From Cellulomonas dongxiuzhuiae (GTDB lineage: Bacteria; Actinomycetota; Actinomycetes; Actinomycetales; Cellulomonadaceae), in the NCBI RefSeq assembly GCF_018623035.1, contig NZ_CP076023.1:2790001-2854000 (forward strand): 64,000 nt of DNA. The letters are read 5' to 3'. Under the pieces are notes generated by a model. The model did no database searches, had not been told where the DNA came from, and was given only the letters and a program-made list of their open reading frames with translations. The position numbers and the translations under genes were made by a program. Positions 41,060 to 50,480 of this stretch are shown one piece after another (within the stretch, counting starts at the first letter, position 1; each line of letters begins with the position of its first letter).

Positions 41060-41938
41060 TCAGGCGCTGAGGATGTCGCGCGCGAGCTGGGCGGTCTCGG
41101 ACGGCGTCTTGCCGACCTTGACGCCGGCGGCCTCGAGGGCCTCCTTCTTCGCCTGGGCGGTGCCCGACGAGCCGGAGACGATGGCGCCGGCGTGGCCCAT
41201 CGTCTTGCCCTCGGGCGCGGTGAAGCCCGCGACGTAGCCGACGACCGGCTTGGTCACGTGCTCGGCGATGTAGGCCGCCGCGCGCTCCTCGGCGTCACCG
41301 CCGATCTCACCGATCATGACGATGACCTCGGTGTCGGGGTCCTGCTCGAACGCGGCGAGCGCGTCGATGTGCGTCGTGCCGATGATCGGGTCGCCGCCGA
41401 TGCCGATGGCCGTGGAGAACCCGAAGTCCCGCAGCTCGTACATCATCTGGTAGGTCAGCGTGCCCGACTTCGACACCAGGCCGACCTTGCCGGGGCCCGT
41501 GATGTCGGCGGGGATGATGCCGACGTTCGACTTGCCGGGGCTGATGAGGCCGGGGCAGTTGGGGCCGATGAGCCGCACGCCCTTCTCCTGCGCGTAGGAG
41601 AAGAACTCCGCGGTGTCGGCCACCGGGACGCCCTCGGTGATGATGACGGCCAGCGGGATGCCGGCGTCGACGGCCTCGATCACGGCGCCCTTGGTGTGCG
41701 CCGGGGGGACGAAGATCACGGAGACGTCGGCCCCGGTCTTCTCGATGGCCTCGGCCACCGAGCCGAAGACGGGGACGTCGACGTCACCGAAGGAGACGGT
41801 CGTGCCGGCCTTGCGGGGGTTCACGCCCCCGACCACGTTGGTGCCGGACGCGAGCATGCGGTTCGTGTGCTTCTGGCCCTCGGAACCCGTCATGCCCTGG
41901 ACGATGACCTTGGAGGCCTCGGTCAGGAAGATCGCCAT
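41060..41938 (-). CDS. sucD: Succinyl-CoA synthetase alpha subunit
   Basis: 292 residues. CoA-binding domain with [15 protein letters not shown] and GVNPRKAG, the ligase domain with [32 protein letters not shown] and the phosphohistidine loop [18 protein letters not shown]. It forms the alpha half of the TCA enzyme that makes ATP or GTP from succinyl-CoA. It follows sucC by 35 bp, one operon. The start is the ATG before AIFLTEASK. Confidence 0.96.
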   Translation of the reverse strand: MAIFLTEASKVIVQGMTGSEGQKHTNRMLASGTNVVGGVNPRKAGTTVSFGDVDVPVFGSVAEAIEKTGADVSVIFVPPAHTKGAVIEAVDAGIPLAVIITEGVPVADTAEFFSYAQEKGVRLIGPNCPGLISPGKSNVGIIPADITGPGKVGLVSKSGTLTYQMMYELRDFGFSTAIGIGGDPIIGTTHIDALAAFEQDPDTEVIVMIGEIGGDAEERAAAYIAEHVTKPVVGYVAGFTAPEGKTMGHAGAIVSGSSGTAQAKKEALEAAGVKVGKTPSETAQLARDILSA

Positions 41939-41973
41939 GTGGAGTCTGCTTCTCTCTGCGTCGGGTCGGGTTC

Positions 41974-43155
41974 TCAGGCGGCGCTGTGCGCCAGGCGGGC
42001 AGCCGTGTCGGCGCCGCCGTCCATCGTCTCGGCGAGCGTGACGAGCGGGTGGCCGGCGTCGGCGAGGATCTGGCGACCCTCCACGACGTTGTTGCCGTCG
42101 AGCCGGACGACCAGCGGCTTGGACGCCTCGTCGCCGAGGATCTCGAGCGCCGCCACGATGCCGTTGGCGACCGCGTCGCACGCGGTGATGCCGCCGAACA
42201 CGTTGACGAAGACCGACTTGACCTGCGGGTCCGTCAGGATGATGTCGAGGCCCGCGGCCATGACCTCGGCCGAGGCGCCGCCACCGATGTCGAGGAAGTT
42301 CGCGGGCTTGACGCCGCCGTGCGCCTCGCCGGCGTACGCGACCACGTCGAGCGTGCTCATGACGAGGCCCGCACCGTTGCCGATGATGCCGACCTCGCCG
42401 TCGAGCTTGACGTAGTTGAGGTCCTTCTCCTTGGCGCGCGCCTCGAGCGGGTCGGCGGCGGCCTTGTCCTCGAGCGCCGCGTGGTCCGGGTGGCGGAAGC
42501 CGGCGTTCTCGTCGAGCGTGACCTTGCCGTCGAGGGCGACGATCTCGCCCTCCTCGGTGAGCACCAGCGGGTTCACCTCGACGAGCGTCGCGTCCTCGTC
42601 GCGGTAGACGAGCCACAGCTTCTGCAGCACGTCGGCGACCTGGGCCGCGATCTCGGGCGCGAAGCCCGCGGCGGCGACGATCTCGTCGGCCTTGGCCTGG
42701 TCGATGCCGGTCTGCGGGTCGACCGCGACCTTGGCGAGCGCCTCGGGGCGCTCCACCGCGAGCTGCTCGATCTCCATGCCGCCCTCGACCGAGGCCATCG
42801 CGAGGTAGCGACGCTCGGCGCGGTCCAGCAGGAGGGAGAAGTAGAACTCCTGGGCGATCTTGGCACCGGCCGCGATCATGACGCGGTGCACGGTGTGGCC
42901 CTTGATGTCCATGCCGAGGATCTCGCCGGCCTTCTCGGCGGCCTCGTCGGCGGACCGGGCGATCTTGACGCCGCCCGCCTTGCCGCGGCCACCGGTCTTC
43001 ACCTGCGCCTTGACCACGACGACGCCGCCCTCGGGCGGGAGCAGCTGCTCGGCCGCCGCGCGCGCCTCCTCGGGCGTCGTGGCGACGATGCCGCCGAGCA
43101 CGGGCACGCCGTGCTTCTCGAAGATGTCACGTGCCTGGTACTCGAACAGATCCAC
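41974..43155 (-). CDS. sucC: Succinyl-CoA synthetase beta subunit
   Basis: 393 residues. ATP-grasp start [54 protein letters not shown] and the gripper-helix region with [30 protein letters not shown] and [18 protein letters not shown]. Cytosolic, pairs with SucD. The promoter region carries a dyad shared with icd about 88 bp ahead of the start and a TACGAT -10 element. Confidence 0.96.
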   Translation of the reverse strand: MDLFEYQARDIFEKHGVPVLGGIVATTPEEARAAAEQLLPPEGGVVVVKAQVKTGGRGKAGGVKIARSADEAAEKAGEILGMDIKGHTVHRVMIAAGAKIAQEFYFSLLLDRAERRYLAMASVEGGMEIEQLAVERPEALAKVAVDPQTGIDQAKADEIVAAAGFAPEIAAQVADVLQKLWLVYRDEDATLVEVNPLVLTEEGEIVALDGKVTLDENAGFRHPDHAALEDKAAADPLEARAKEKDLNYVKLDGEVGIIGNGAGLVMSTLDVVAYAGEAHGGVKPANFLDIGGGASAEVMAAGLDIILTDPQVKSVFVNVFGGITACDAVANGIVAALEILGDEASKPLVVRLDGNNVVEGRQILADAGHPLVTLAETMDGGADTAARLAHSAA

Positions 43156-43214
43156 CTGGTCCGGTTTCCTCTCGTCGAGGTGCGTGCAGCGGCCCGGTGC
43201 GGCCGCATCGCCCG

Positions 43215-43258
43215 GACGATCGTATCGTCGGGACCCAGGTCCCTCGACATCGAGAGAC
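43215..43258 (-). promoter_or_regulatory. sucC promoter region with two dyads
   Basis: The perfect dyad GACGAT-CGT-ATCGTC (43215-43229) contains a minus-strand -10 (TACGAT, 43224-43219). Upstream, CTCGACATCGAG (43243-43254), followed by AGAC, lies across the expected -35. The second dyad is the near-copy of the icd element at 33025. Confidence 0.5.
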
Positions 43259-43324
43259 TGTGTCTGCGCTCACCTCGTCGCGACCGCCGTTCCCGCCGGG
43301 CCCGTCGACCGCTACCGTCGAGGC

Positions 43325-43993
43325 GTGACCGAGGCCCGCACGGTGGTGCTGCGCGCGGTGGCGGCGGTGCTCCCCGACCCGCGCGTCCTCGGGCGTCCCG
43401 TGCGCGTGGCGGTCGACGGCGTCGACGGCGCGGGCAAGACGACCTTCGCGGACGAGCTCGCCGAGGTGCTCCGGGCCGACGGGCGGAGCGTGCTGCGCGC
43501 GTCCGTCGACGGGTTCCACCGGCCGGCCGCGCAGCGGTACCGGCGCGGGCGCGCGAGCCCGGAGGGGTTCTTCCTCGACTCGTACGACCTCGACGCGCTG
43601 CGGCGGGTGCTCCTCGACCCGCTGCGCGCCGACCGCGGCCGGCCGCGCCGGGTGCGGACCGCGGTGCACGACGTCGTGACGGACGCGGACCCCGGCACGC
43701 CGTGGGTCGACGTCGACGACGCCACGATCGCGGTCGTCGACGGGATCTTCCTGCACCGGGACGAGCTCGTCGACGTCTGGGACCTCTCGATCTGGCTCGA
43801 GGTGCCCTTCGAGGTCACCTACCGGCGGATGGCGGTGCGCGACGGCTGCCCGCCGGACCCGGACCACGACGCCAACACGCGGTACCGCGAGGGCCAGCGG
43901 CTGTACCTGGCAGCGTGCGGGCCGGCGGAGCGCGCGCACGTCGTCGTCGACAACTCGGACACCACCCGCCCCCGGGTCCTCCGCAGCCCCTGA
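43325..43993 (+). CDS. P-loop kinase of the uridine kinase/phosphoribulokinase superfamily
   Basis: 222 residues. Walker A DGVDGAGKTTFADEL near 38-52, then SVDGFHRPAAQRYRRG, SPEGFFLDSYDL, VVDGIFLHRDEL (Walker-B-like) and RYREGQRLYL. The combination is seen in uridine-kinase-like proteins of actinobacteria; the substrate may be a nucleoside or a pantothenate-like alcohol and cannot be fixed here. GTG start set by TACCGT 6 nt upstream. Monocistronic, convergent with pcrA. Confidence 0.82.
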   Translation: MTEARTVVLRAVAAVLPDPRVLGRPVRVAVDGVDGAGKTTFADELAEVLRADGRSVLRASVDGFHRPAAQRYRRGRASPEGFFLDSYDLDALRRVLLDPLRADRGRPRRVRTAVHDVVTDADPGTPWVDVDDATIAVVDGIFLHRDELVDVWDLSIWLEVPFEVTYRRMAVRDGCPPDPDHDANTRYREGQRLYLAACGPAERAHVVVDNSDTTRPRVLRSP

Positions 43994-44041
43994 CCCGCGC
44001 CAAGCGCGGTACGGCACCGGCGAGCACGGCACTCGTGTCAC

Positions 44042-44081
44042 CCGCGCTCGGTGGGTGAGTACCGCGCTCGGCGGGTCGTAC
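44042..44081. repeat. Short tandem repeat between the kinase and pcrA
   Basis: Two units beginning CCGCGCTCGG, then TGGGTGAGTA and CGGGTCGTAC, lie head to tail between convergent genes. The 13-mer CGGCGGGTCGTAC of the second unit recurs at 8460-8472, also beside GGCACTCG. It may belong to a small family of intergenic repeats. No terminator-like stem is stronger here than CCGCGC-CAA-GCGCGG just upstream. Confidence 0.45.
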
Positions 44082-44085
44082 CCGG

Positions 44086-46662
44086 CTAGAGCTTGGTGAC
44101 CGGCGAGTAGCGCAGCAGCAGGCGCTTCTCGCCCGTGGTGCCGAAGTCGATCTTGGCCACGGCGTTCTGCCCCGCGCCCTCGAGAGCGGTCACCGTGCCG
44201 AGTCCGTAGGCGTCGTGCGTGACCTTGTCGCCGACGGACAGGTCCGGGACCGACCCGCGGGGCGTCGCTGAACCGAACGACGCACCCGTGCGGGGCAGCG
44301 GCTCGCGCTTCTCGCTGCGCACGGGGCCGCTGCTCGAGCCGGAGCCGCCGCGCTCGCCCCACGACGTGCCGCCGCGCGTGCCGCCCCCGGCACCGAAGCC
44401 CGAGCCCCAGCCGCCGCGCAGCCGCGACGTCGAGGACTCCCGGCGCCGCCAGTCGACGAGCTCGTCGGGGAGGTCGTCCAGGAACCGGCTGGGCGGGAAC
44501 TCGTTGGGCACGCCCCACGCCGTCCGCACGGCCGCGCGCGAGACGTACAGGCGCTGCCGCGCGCGCGTCAGGCCGACGTAGGCGAGGCGCCGCTCCTCGG
44601 CGAGCTGGTCCGGGTCGGCCAGCGAGCGCATGTGCGGGAAGGTGCCGTCCTCCATGCCCGTGAGGAAGACGACCGGGAACTCCAGGCCCTTGGCCGTGTG
44701 CAGGGTCATGAGGGTGACCACGCCCGCGTCGCGTGCCGCGGCGGCGGTCTCGCCGTCGTCGGCGCCGTCGGGCACGGGGATCTGGTCGGAGTCCGCGACG
44801 AGCGACACACGCTCGAGGAAGTCGGTGAGCGTCCCCTCGGGGTCGGCCTGCTCGAACTCGGCCGCCACGGCGTGCAGCTCCGCGAGGTTCTCGACGCGCG
44901 AGCCGTCCTGCGGGTCCTCGCTGGCCCGCAGCTCGGCGAGGTAGCCGCTGCGGTCGAGCACCGCACCGAGCACCTGGGCCGGCCCGGCACCCGACGCGGC
45001 GAGGTCGCGCAGCCCGTCGAGCATCGCGGCGAACGCGCGCAGCCCGGTCAGCGCCCGGGTCCCCAGGCCCGGGACCTCGTCGACGCGGGCCAGCGCCGCG
45101 CCGAAGGACACGCGCTCGCGCTCGGCGTACGCCGCGACCATGGACTCCGAGCGGTCCCCCAGCCCTCGCTTGGGGACGTTGAGGATGCGGCGCGTGCTCA
45201 CGTCGTCGTCCGGGTTGGCGATGGCCCGCAGGTAGGCGACCGCGTCCTTGATCTCCTTGCGCTCGTAGAAGCGCGTGCCGCCGACGACCTTGTAGGGCAG
45301 CCCGACGCGGACGAGCACCTCCTCGAGCGCACGCGACTGCGCGTTGGCGCGGTAGAAGATCGCGACGTCACCGGGGCGCACGCCCTCGGCGTCGCCGAGC
45401 CGGTCGATCTCCTCGGCGACGAAGCGCGCCTCCTCGTGCTCGGTGTCCGCGACGTACGCGACGATCTGCGGGCCCGCGCCCGAGTCGGTCCACAGCCGCT
45501 TGGCCTGACGTCCCGAGTTCCTGCTGATGACGGCGTTGGCGGCCGACAGGATCGTCTGCGTGGAGCGGTAGTTCTGCTCGAGCAGGATCGTCGTGGCGTC
45601 CGGGTAGTCGGCCTCGAACTCCATGATGTTGCGGATCGACGCGCCGCGGAACGCGTAGATCGACTGGTCGGCGTCACCGACGACCGTCAGCTCGCCGCGC
45701 CCGACGCCGTCGTCGTCCTGCGCGCCGACGCCCGCGAGCTCGCGCACGAGCACGTACTGCGCGTGGTTGGTGTCCTGGTACTCGTCGACCAGGATGTGCC
45801 GGAACCGGCGCCGGTAGTGCTCGGCCACCTGCGGGAACGCCTGCAGCAGGTGCACGGTGCGCATGATGAGGTCGTCGAAGTCCAGCGCGTTGGCCTGCTG
45901 CAGGCGCTGCTGGTAGCGCGTGTAGACCTGCGCCAGGACGGTGTCGAACTCGTCGGCCCGGCCTCCCCCGTTGCTGGCGGCGAACGCGTCGGGGTCGACC
46001 AGCTCGTCCTTGAGCGCGGAGATCTTGTGGCCCAGCGCCTTGGCGGGGTAGCGCTTGGGGTCGAGCTCGAGCTCGCGCGCCACGAGCGTCAGCAGCCGCT
46101 GCGAGTCGGCCTGGTCGTAGATCGAGAAGCTGGTGCGCAGCCCGAGCGTCGCGGCCTCGCGGCGCAGGATCCGCACGCACGCGGAGTGGAAGGTCGAGAC
46201 CCACATGCGCTGCGCCGACGGCCCGACGAGGTGCTCGACCCGCTCGCGCATCTCGGCGGCGGCCTTGTTGGTGAAGGTGATCGCGAGGATCTCCCCCGCC
46301 CGCGCGCGGTGGGTCGCGAGCAGGTACGCGATGCGGTGGGTCAGGACGCGCGTCTTGCCCGAACCGGCGCCGGCCACGATGAGCAGCGGACCGCCCGTGT
46401 GCAGCACGGCCGCGCGCTGCTGGGGGTTGAGCCCGTCGAGCAGCGCGGCGGCGCGGCTCTCGTCGGCCGCGGCACGCTCGGCGGCCCGCGCCGCGGCGTC
46501 GGCGGCGGCGGGACCCGCGTCGTCGTCGCGCGGCGGGACGACCAGCGGCAGGCCGGAGGACTCCCCCGCGTGCGAGCGCGCGACGGCGGCGCGCGCGTCG
46601 GGCGCTCCGGTAGGGGGCAGACCGGGGACGGGCAGGGCGAGGCTCTCGAACAACGACGTCAT
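44086..46662 (-). CDS. pcrA: ATP-dependent DNA helicase PcrA/UvrD
   Basis: 858 residues, superfamily 1A. Motifs in order: Q-motif GLNPQQRAAV, Walker A GAGSGKT, TFTNKAAAEM, the DEYQD box in LVDEYQDTN, GDADQSIYAFRGA, EQNYRST, TLHTAKGLEFPVV and VGLTRARQRL. An N-terminal extension of about 80 Ala-rich residues and a C-terminal linker plus KOW-like region (SVGDKVTHDAYGLGTVTALEG) match actinobacterial PcrA, the latter being the RNA-polymerase contact in homologs. It unwinds DNA in repair and replication-conflict resolution. Confidence 0.96.
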   Translation of the reverse strand: MTSLFESLALPVPGLPPTGAPDARAAVARSHAGESSGLPLVVPPRDDDAGPAAADAAARAAERAAADESRAAALLDGLNPQQRAAVLHTGGPLLIVAGAGSGKTRVLTHRIAYLLATHRARAGEILAITFTNKAAAEMRERVEHLVGPSAQRMWVSTFHSACVRILRREAATLGLRTSFSIYDQADSQRLLTLVARELELDPKRYPAKALGHKISALKDELVDPDAFAASNGGGRADEFDTVLAQVYTRYQQRLQQANALDFDDLIMRTVHLLQAFPQVAEHYRRRFRHILVDEYQDTNHAQYVLVRELAGVGAQDDDGVGRGELTVVGDADQSIYAFRGASIRNIMEFEADYPDATTILLEQNYRSTQTILSAANAVISRNSGRQAKRLWTDSGAGPQIVAYVADTEHEEARFVAEEIDRLGDAEGVRPGDVAIFYRANAQSRALEEVLVRVGLPYKVVGGTRFYERKEIKDAVAYLRAIANPDDDVSTRRILNVPKRGLGDRSESMVAAYAERERVSFGAALARVDEVPGLGTRALTGLRAFAAMLDGLRDLAASGAGPAQVLGAVLDRSGYLAELRASEDPQDGSRVENLAELHAVAAEFEQADPEGTLTDFLERVSLVADSDQIPVPDGADDGETAAAARDAGVVTLMTLHTAKGLEFPVVFLTGMEDGTFPHMRSLADPDQLAEERRLAYVGLTRARQRLYVSRAAVRTAWGVPNEFPPSRFLDDLPDELVDWRRRESSTSRLRGGWGSGFGAGGGTRGGTSWGERGGSGSSSGPVRSEKREPLPRTGASFGSATPRGSVPDLSVGDKVTHDAYGLGTVTALEGAGQNAVAKIDFGTTGEKRLLLRYSPVTKL

Positions 46663-46712
46663 GGCACCACCCAGCCTAGGCGCCGCCACCGACATCCCCG
46701 TGCGCCACGGGC

Positions 46713-47207
46713 TCAGCGCGCGAGGAGCGCCACGACCCACACGCCGACGACGAGCATGGCGGTCGCGAGCTCGACGAGGATCGTCAGCCCGGTGGCCTGC
46801 AGCGCGCGCAGGGTCGCGCGCCACGCCGTCGCGACGTCCCGCGCCCGGAGCCACTCGACGAGGAAGACCGCGGCGACGAAGAACAGGAACAGCCCGACGA
46901 CGGGCACGACGAAGAACCCGACGACGCCCGCGACCCCGCCCCACGCGAGCGTGCTGCTGCGCACGCCCGTGCGCTGCAGGTGGCGTCCCGCGACCAGGTA
47001 CTTCACGACCTGGCCGGCCGCGGTCAGCACGACGGCCGCGACCGCGACGGCCCACCCGGCCCCCGTGCCCTGCAGCGCGCCCCACAGGGTCACGGCACCG
47101 CCCACGAGGAACGCGCCGGGCAGCACCTGCACGACGACGCCGACCAGCCCGACGACGACCAGGACCGTCACGAGCAGGTCGAGCTCGGCGGCCCAGTCGA
47201 TCGTCAC
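46713..47207 (-). CDS. DUF456 family membrane protein
   Basis: 164 residues with four to five hydrophobic helices and the DUF456 pattern: VVGLVGVVVQVLPGAFLVGGAVTLWG in the first third, a middle AAGQVVKYLVAGRHLQRTGVRSS segment and GFFVVPVVGLFLFFVAAVFLVEWLR. These glycine-zipper-like repeats are characteristic; the function is unknown. Lies upstream of pcrA on the same strand, about 50 bp apart. TAGCCT 13 nt before the ATG may be its promoter. Confidence 0.85.
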   Translation of the reverse strand: MTIDWAAELDLLVTVLVVVGLVGVVVQVLPGAFLVGGAVTLWGALQGTGAGWAVAVAAVVLTAAGQVVKYLVAGRHLQRTGVRSSTLAWGGVAGVVGFFVVPVVGLFLFFVAAVFLVEWLRARDVATAWRATLRALQATGLTILVELATAMLVVGVWVVALLAR

Positions 47208-47244
47208 GGACGTGAGGCTAACCGCTCACGTCCGCCGCACCGCA

Positions 47245-47577
47245 TCAGCGCCAGAGGACGGCGATCGCGACGTTGAGGACGACGAGCCCCGCGACCGCAC
47301 CGAGGAACCCGCGCGTCACCTTCTCGGGGCGGCGGCGGCCGACCACGACGAGCGCCGTGACGACGAGCGCGACGACGAGCTTGACACCGATCTTCACGTG
47401 GTTCGCGTCCGCGCCGAGCAGACCGGTCAGCACGATGCCCGTGACCAGCGCCGTCAGGATGCCGTGGAAGGCCCCGTCGGTGAGCTTGGTCCCCTTCATG
47501 CCCGCGAGCGCACCCCCGAAGACCATCGCCCAGCCGAGGAGGTGGAGAACGACGAGGATTCCCTGAAGCGTGTCCAT
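47245..47577 (-). CDS. Small four-helix membrane protein, unknown
   Basis: 110 residues, almost entirely hydrophobic helices: ILVVLHLLGWAMVFGGALAG, GILTALVTGIVLTGLLGA, IGVKLVVALVVTALVVVG and GFLGAVAGLVVLNVAIAVLWR. The pattern is like small integral membrane proteins of the DUF4149/SirB2 type, but I cannot name a family. TACCAT lies 7 nt before the ATG at 47577, which is preferred over the ATG at 47586. Confidence 0.7.
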   Translation of the reverse strand: MDTLQGILVVLHLLGWAMVFGGALAGMKGTKLTDGAFHGILTALVTGIVLTGLLGADANHVKIGVKLVVALVVTALVVVGRRRPEKVTRGFLGAVAGLVVLNVAIAVLWR

Positions 47578-47703
47578 GGCGCCCATGGTAGGTGAGATGA
47601 CGCCGCGTCAGATCCGTCCTCCCGGTGAGCGCACCACGCCGGCGCGACCGGACCGGTAGCCTCCACGGACGCAGCCGCACGAGACGGGCAGGACGGCAGA
47701 CCC

Positions 47704-48327
47704 ATGACCGGCACGGACCACCCCACGGACGCGACGCTCGACGTCGCCGCACTCGTCGCGCGGGCGCGCGCCGCTGCCGGCCCCGACGGGCGGGCCGCCG
47801 TCGGCGGCATCGCGGACTGGGAGACCTTCCCCTTCGAGCGGGAGGGGCTGCGGCTGCGCGCGCTGGAGGACCCGGTGGTCCCCGAGCCGCCGCGTCGCGA
47901 CGAGGACGCCGCGACCTGCTCGCGCTGCGCCCTGCCCGACGAGGTCTTCGCCTGGACGGACGGCACGTGGCGGCTCAGCGGGCGGGGTCCGGTCAGCGTC
48001 CCGACGTTCGTCCTGGACCCGCGCACGCACGTCGACCTCGGCGACCTCGACGACGACGCGGCCGGTGACCTGGGCCGCATGATCGTCCGCGTGGAGCGCG
48101 CCCTGGCGGCCGTGCCCGGCGTGGGACGCGTGCACGTCCACCGCTGGGGCGACGGCAACGGGCACCTGCACGTCTTCTTCTTCGCGCGGCCCGACGGCAT
48201 GGTGCAGCTGCGCGGGCTCGTCATGCCCCTGTGGACGCACCACCTGCCGGCGCTGCCCGACGACGAGTGGGACGCGATCGTCGCGTCCGTCGTCGCGGCG
48301 CTGGAAGCGGGCCCCGCGCGGGCCTGA
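47704..48327 (+). CDS. HIT-like domain protein, unknown substrate
   Basis: 207 residues. Starts with a helical polar segment, has a cysteine pair (TCSRCALP) and ends with a HIT/GalT-like block: VHVHRWGDGNGHLHVFFFARP near 145-165, where GHLHVFF resembles the H-x-H-x-x catalytic motif of the HIT fold, followed by WTHHLPALPDDEWDAI. HIT proteins are nucleotide hydrolases or transferases. The second half of the motif (H-x-H-x-H) is degenerate, so activity is uncertain. Preceded by TAGCCT and a GGCAGGACGGCAG ribosome-site region. Confidence 0.6.
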   Translation: MTGTDHPTDATLDVAALVARARAAAGPDGRAAVGGIADWETFPFEREGLRLRALEDPVVPEPPRRDEDAATCSRCALPDEVFAWTDGTWRLSGRGPVSVPTFVLDPRTHVDLGDLDDDAAGDLGRMIVRVERALAAVPGVGRVHVHRWGDGNGHLHVFFFARPDGMVQLRGLVMPLWTHHLPALPDDEWDAIVASVVAALEAGPARA

Positions 48328-48351
48328 CCCCCGGCCGACGAGCCCGACGGC

Positions 48352-49005
48352 TCACAGCAGCCGACGCGCCGCCGCCCACCGGGTCAGCTCGTTGCGGTTC
48401 GACAGCTGCAGCTTGCGCAGCACCGCCGAGACGTGGGTCTCGACCGTCTTCACCGAGATGAACAGCTCGGCCGCCACCTCGCGGTAGGTGTAGCCGCGCG
48501 CGATGAGCCGCATGACCTCGCGCTCGCGCGCCGACAGGCGGTCCAGCTCGTCGTCGCCCGTCGCGACGTCGCCCGCGGCCGCGCCGAACGCGTCGAGCAC
48601 GAACCCCGCGAGCCGCGGCGAGAACACGGCGTCGCCGCCCGCGACCCGCAGCACCGCGTCGGACAGCGCCTGCGGGTCGATGTTCTTGGTGACGTAGCCG
48701 CGCGCGCCGACGCGGATGACCGCGACGACGTCCTCGGCCGCGTCCGACACCGACAGCGCGAGGAACCGGGTGCCCGGCACGTCGACGCACCGCCGCACGA
48801 CCTCGGCCCCGCCACCGCCGTCGCCCCCGGGCAGGTGCACGTCCAGGAGCACGACCGGCGGCTTCAGCTCGTGCACCACCTGGACGGCCTCGTCGACGGT
48901 CGCGGCCTCCCCGACCACGCGCACCCGCCCGTCGAGGGACGCCTTCACGCCCGCCCGGAACATGTGGTGGTCGTCGACCAGCACCACGTCGACCTGCTCG
49001 CTCAC
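48352..49005 (-). CDS. LuxR-family response regulator
   Basis: 217 residues. Receiver domain with the acidic cluster VDDHHMFRAGV, the phosphoacceptor aspartate in VVLLDVHLPGGDGGGG, and ALSVSDAAEDV/GYVTKNID. C-terminal LuxR helix-turn-helix: LSAREREVMRLIARGYTYREVA and VKTVETHVSAVLRKLQLSNR. Pairs with the kinase next door; its GTG overlaps the kinase stop (GTGA), so they are translationally coupled. Likely target: the divergent PspC operon and the regulator pair itself. Confidence 0.94.
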   Translation of the reverse strand: MSEQVDVVLVDDHHMFRAGVKASLDGRVRVVGEAATVDEAVQVVHELKPPVVLLDVHLPGGDGGGGAEVVRRCVDVPGTRFLALSVSDAAEDVVAVIRVGARGYVTKNIDPQALSDAVLRVAGGDAVFSPRLAGFVLDAFGAAAGDVATGDDELDRLSAREREVMRLIARGYTYREVAAELFISVKTVETHVSAVLRKLQLSNRNELTRWAAARRLL

Positions 49006-50333
49006 GCGTCGCGCTCCTCGTCCTCGTCCGCCGACCTGCCCGACCCGCCGCCGCCGACCGGCATGCACAGGTGGACCTCGGCGCCCCGCTCGGGGCTGCT
49101 CGTCACGCGTGCGGTGCCACCGCGGCGCCGCACGCGCCCCATGATCGACTCCCGGACCCCGAAGCGGTCGGGGCCCACGCCGTCGAGGTCGAACCCGTCG
49201 CCCCGGTCACGCACGAAGACCTCGACCGACTGCGGCCCGACCTCCAGGTACAGCGACACCGGGGGCCGCCCGTGCACGACCGCGTTCACGAGCGCCTCGC
49301 GCGTGGCCTGCAGCAGCGCGAGGGTGTCGGGCTCGGGCACGCGGTCCCCCACGACGACGAGGTCCACCGCCACCGGCTCCCCGCCGGGCCCCGAGCGCGA
49401 GTCCTCGACCTCGGCGACGACGGCCCGCAGCGCCGCCACGAGCGACGTGCCCGGCTCGTGCCGGTCGTCGTAGAGCCACTCGCGCAGCTCGCGCTCCTGC
49501 GCCCTGGCCATCCGCGCGACCTCGGCCGGCTCGTCGGCCCGCGCCCGGATGAGCGCGAGGGTCTGCAGCACCGAGTCGTGCAGGTGCGCCGCGATGTCGG
49601 CGCGCTCCGCCTCCCGCGCGCGCGCCGCGCGCTCGTCGCCGAGCGCGCGCACGAGCCGCACCCACCACGGCGCCATGACCAGCCCCACGCCGAGCAGCAC
49701 GGCGAGCGCGGCGATGCCGGACTGCACCAGCAGCATCGGCTCGACGCCCTGGCCGACGACCTGCCCGGCGACCAGCAGCACACCGGCCGCGGCGAGCAGC
49801 CCGCCACCGATGAGACGCAGCACGCTGATGCGCCGCCCGTCCTGGCGACCGTGCTGCAGCGCGTCGAGCTGGCTCCACGCGAGCGCGACACCGACGAGCA
49901 CGACCAGGACCGGCAGGGACCAGGCGGCGTCGATGCGGGCTCCCAGGCGCACGGCGACCAGCACCACGGCCGTCAGGACGAGCAGCGCACCCAGCGCGAG
50001 CTCCGCCCACGGCACGCGTCGCCCGTCGGCGCGCAGGGTCTGCCGCCGGGCCAGACGCTGCAGGGCGCTCGGCCGTCCCGCGGCCGCGGCGGCCGCCGGG
50101 TCCCCCACCGGCACGACGAGCCACCAGAACAGGTAGAGCGCGACACCGACCCCCGCCACGGGGACGAGGCCGACGAAGATGACGCGCACGAGCGCGACGG
50201 GCAGGTCGAGGTGCGCGGCCAGCCCGGTCGCCACGCCGGCGAACCAGCGGCCGCGCTCGGGTCGACGCAGCGGCAGCCGGGTGCGCGGGGGCGCGCCGGG
50301 ACGCGCCGGGGCGCCGTACGGGGCGGTGGTCAC
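49002..50333 (-). CDS. Sensor histidine kinase with N-terminal PspC domain
   Basis: 443 residues. A PspC domain (GRWFAGVATGLAAHLDLP..VALYLFWWLVVP, residues about 25-75) precedes several helices, then a HisKA_3 dimerization box with the histidine in IAAHLHDSVLQTLALIRARAD, and a HATPase with EALVNAVVHGRPPVSL and GDGFDLDGVGPDRFGVRESI. This NarL-type kinase with PspC is common in actinobacteria and is thought to sense envelope or membrane stress. GTG at 50333 chosen because GACGAT lies 6 nt upstream; an in-frame start further up is weaker. Confidence 0.9.
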   Translation of the reverse strand: MTTAPYGAPARPGAPPRTRLPLRRPERGRWFAGVATGLAAHLDLPVALVRVIFVGLVPVAGVGVALYLFWWLVVPVGDPAAAAAAGRPSALQRLARRQTLRADGRRVPWAELALGALLVLTAVVLVAVRLGARIDAAWSLPVLVVLVGVALAWSQLDALQHGRQDGRRISVLRLIGGGLLAAAGVLLVAGQVVGQGVEPMLLVQSGIAALAVLLGVGLVMAPWWVRLVRALGDERAARAREAERADIAAHLHDSVLQTLALIRARADEPAEVARMARAQERELREWLYDDRHEPGTSLVAALRAVVAEVEDSRSGPGGEPVAVDLVVVGDRVPEPDTLALLQATREALVNAVVHGRPPVSLYLEVGPQSVEVFVRDRGDGFDLDGVGPDRFGVRESIMGRVRRRGGTARVTSSPERGAEVHLCMPVGGGGSGRSADEDEERDA

Positions 50334-50480
50334 GCACCGATCGTCACACGCCCGCCGAGGTCGCAGGCGCACCCGGCCCGCAGTTCAGGGGTCCGGGACG
50401 CGAGATGGGGGTGCCACCCAGGGTCGGGTCAGGGGTGGTCCCCGATGTGCCGGCGCTGCCGGGCGGGTCAGGATCGAGCC

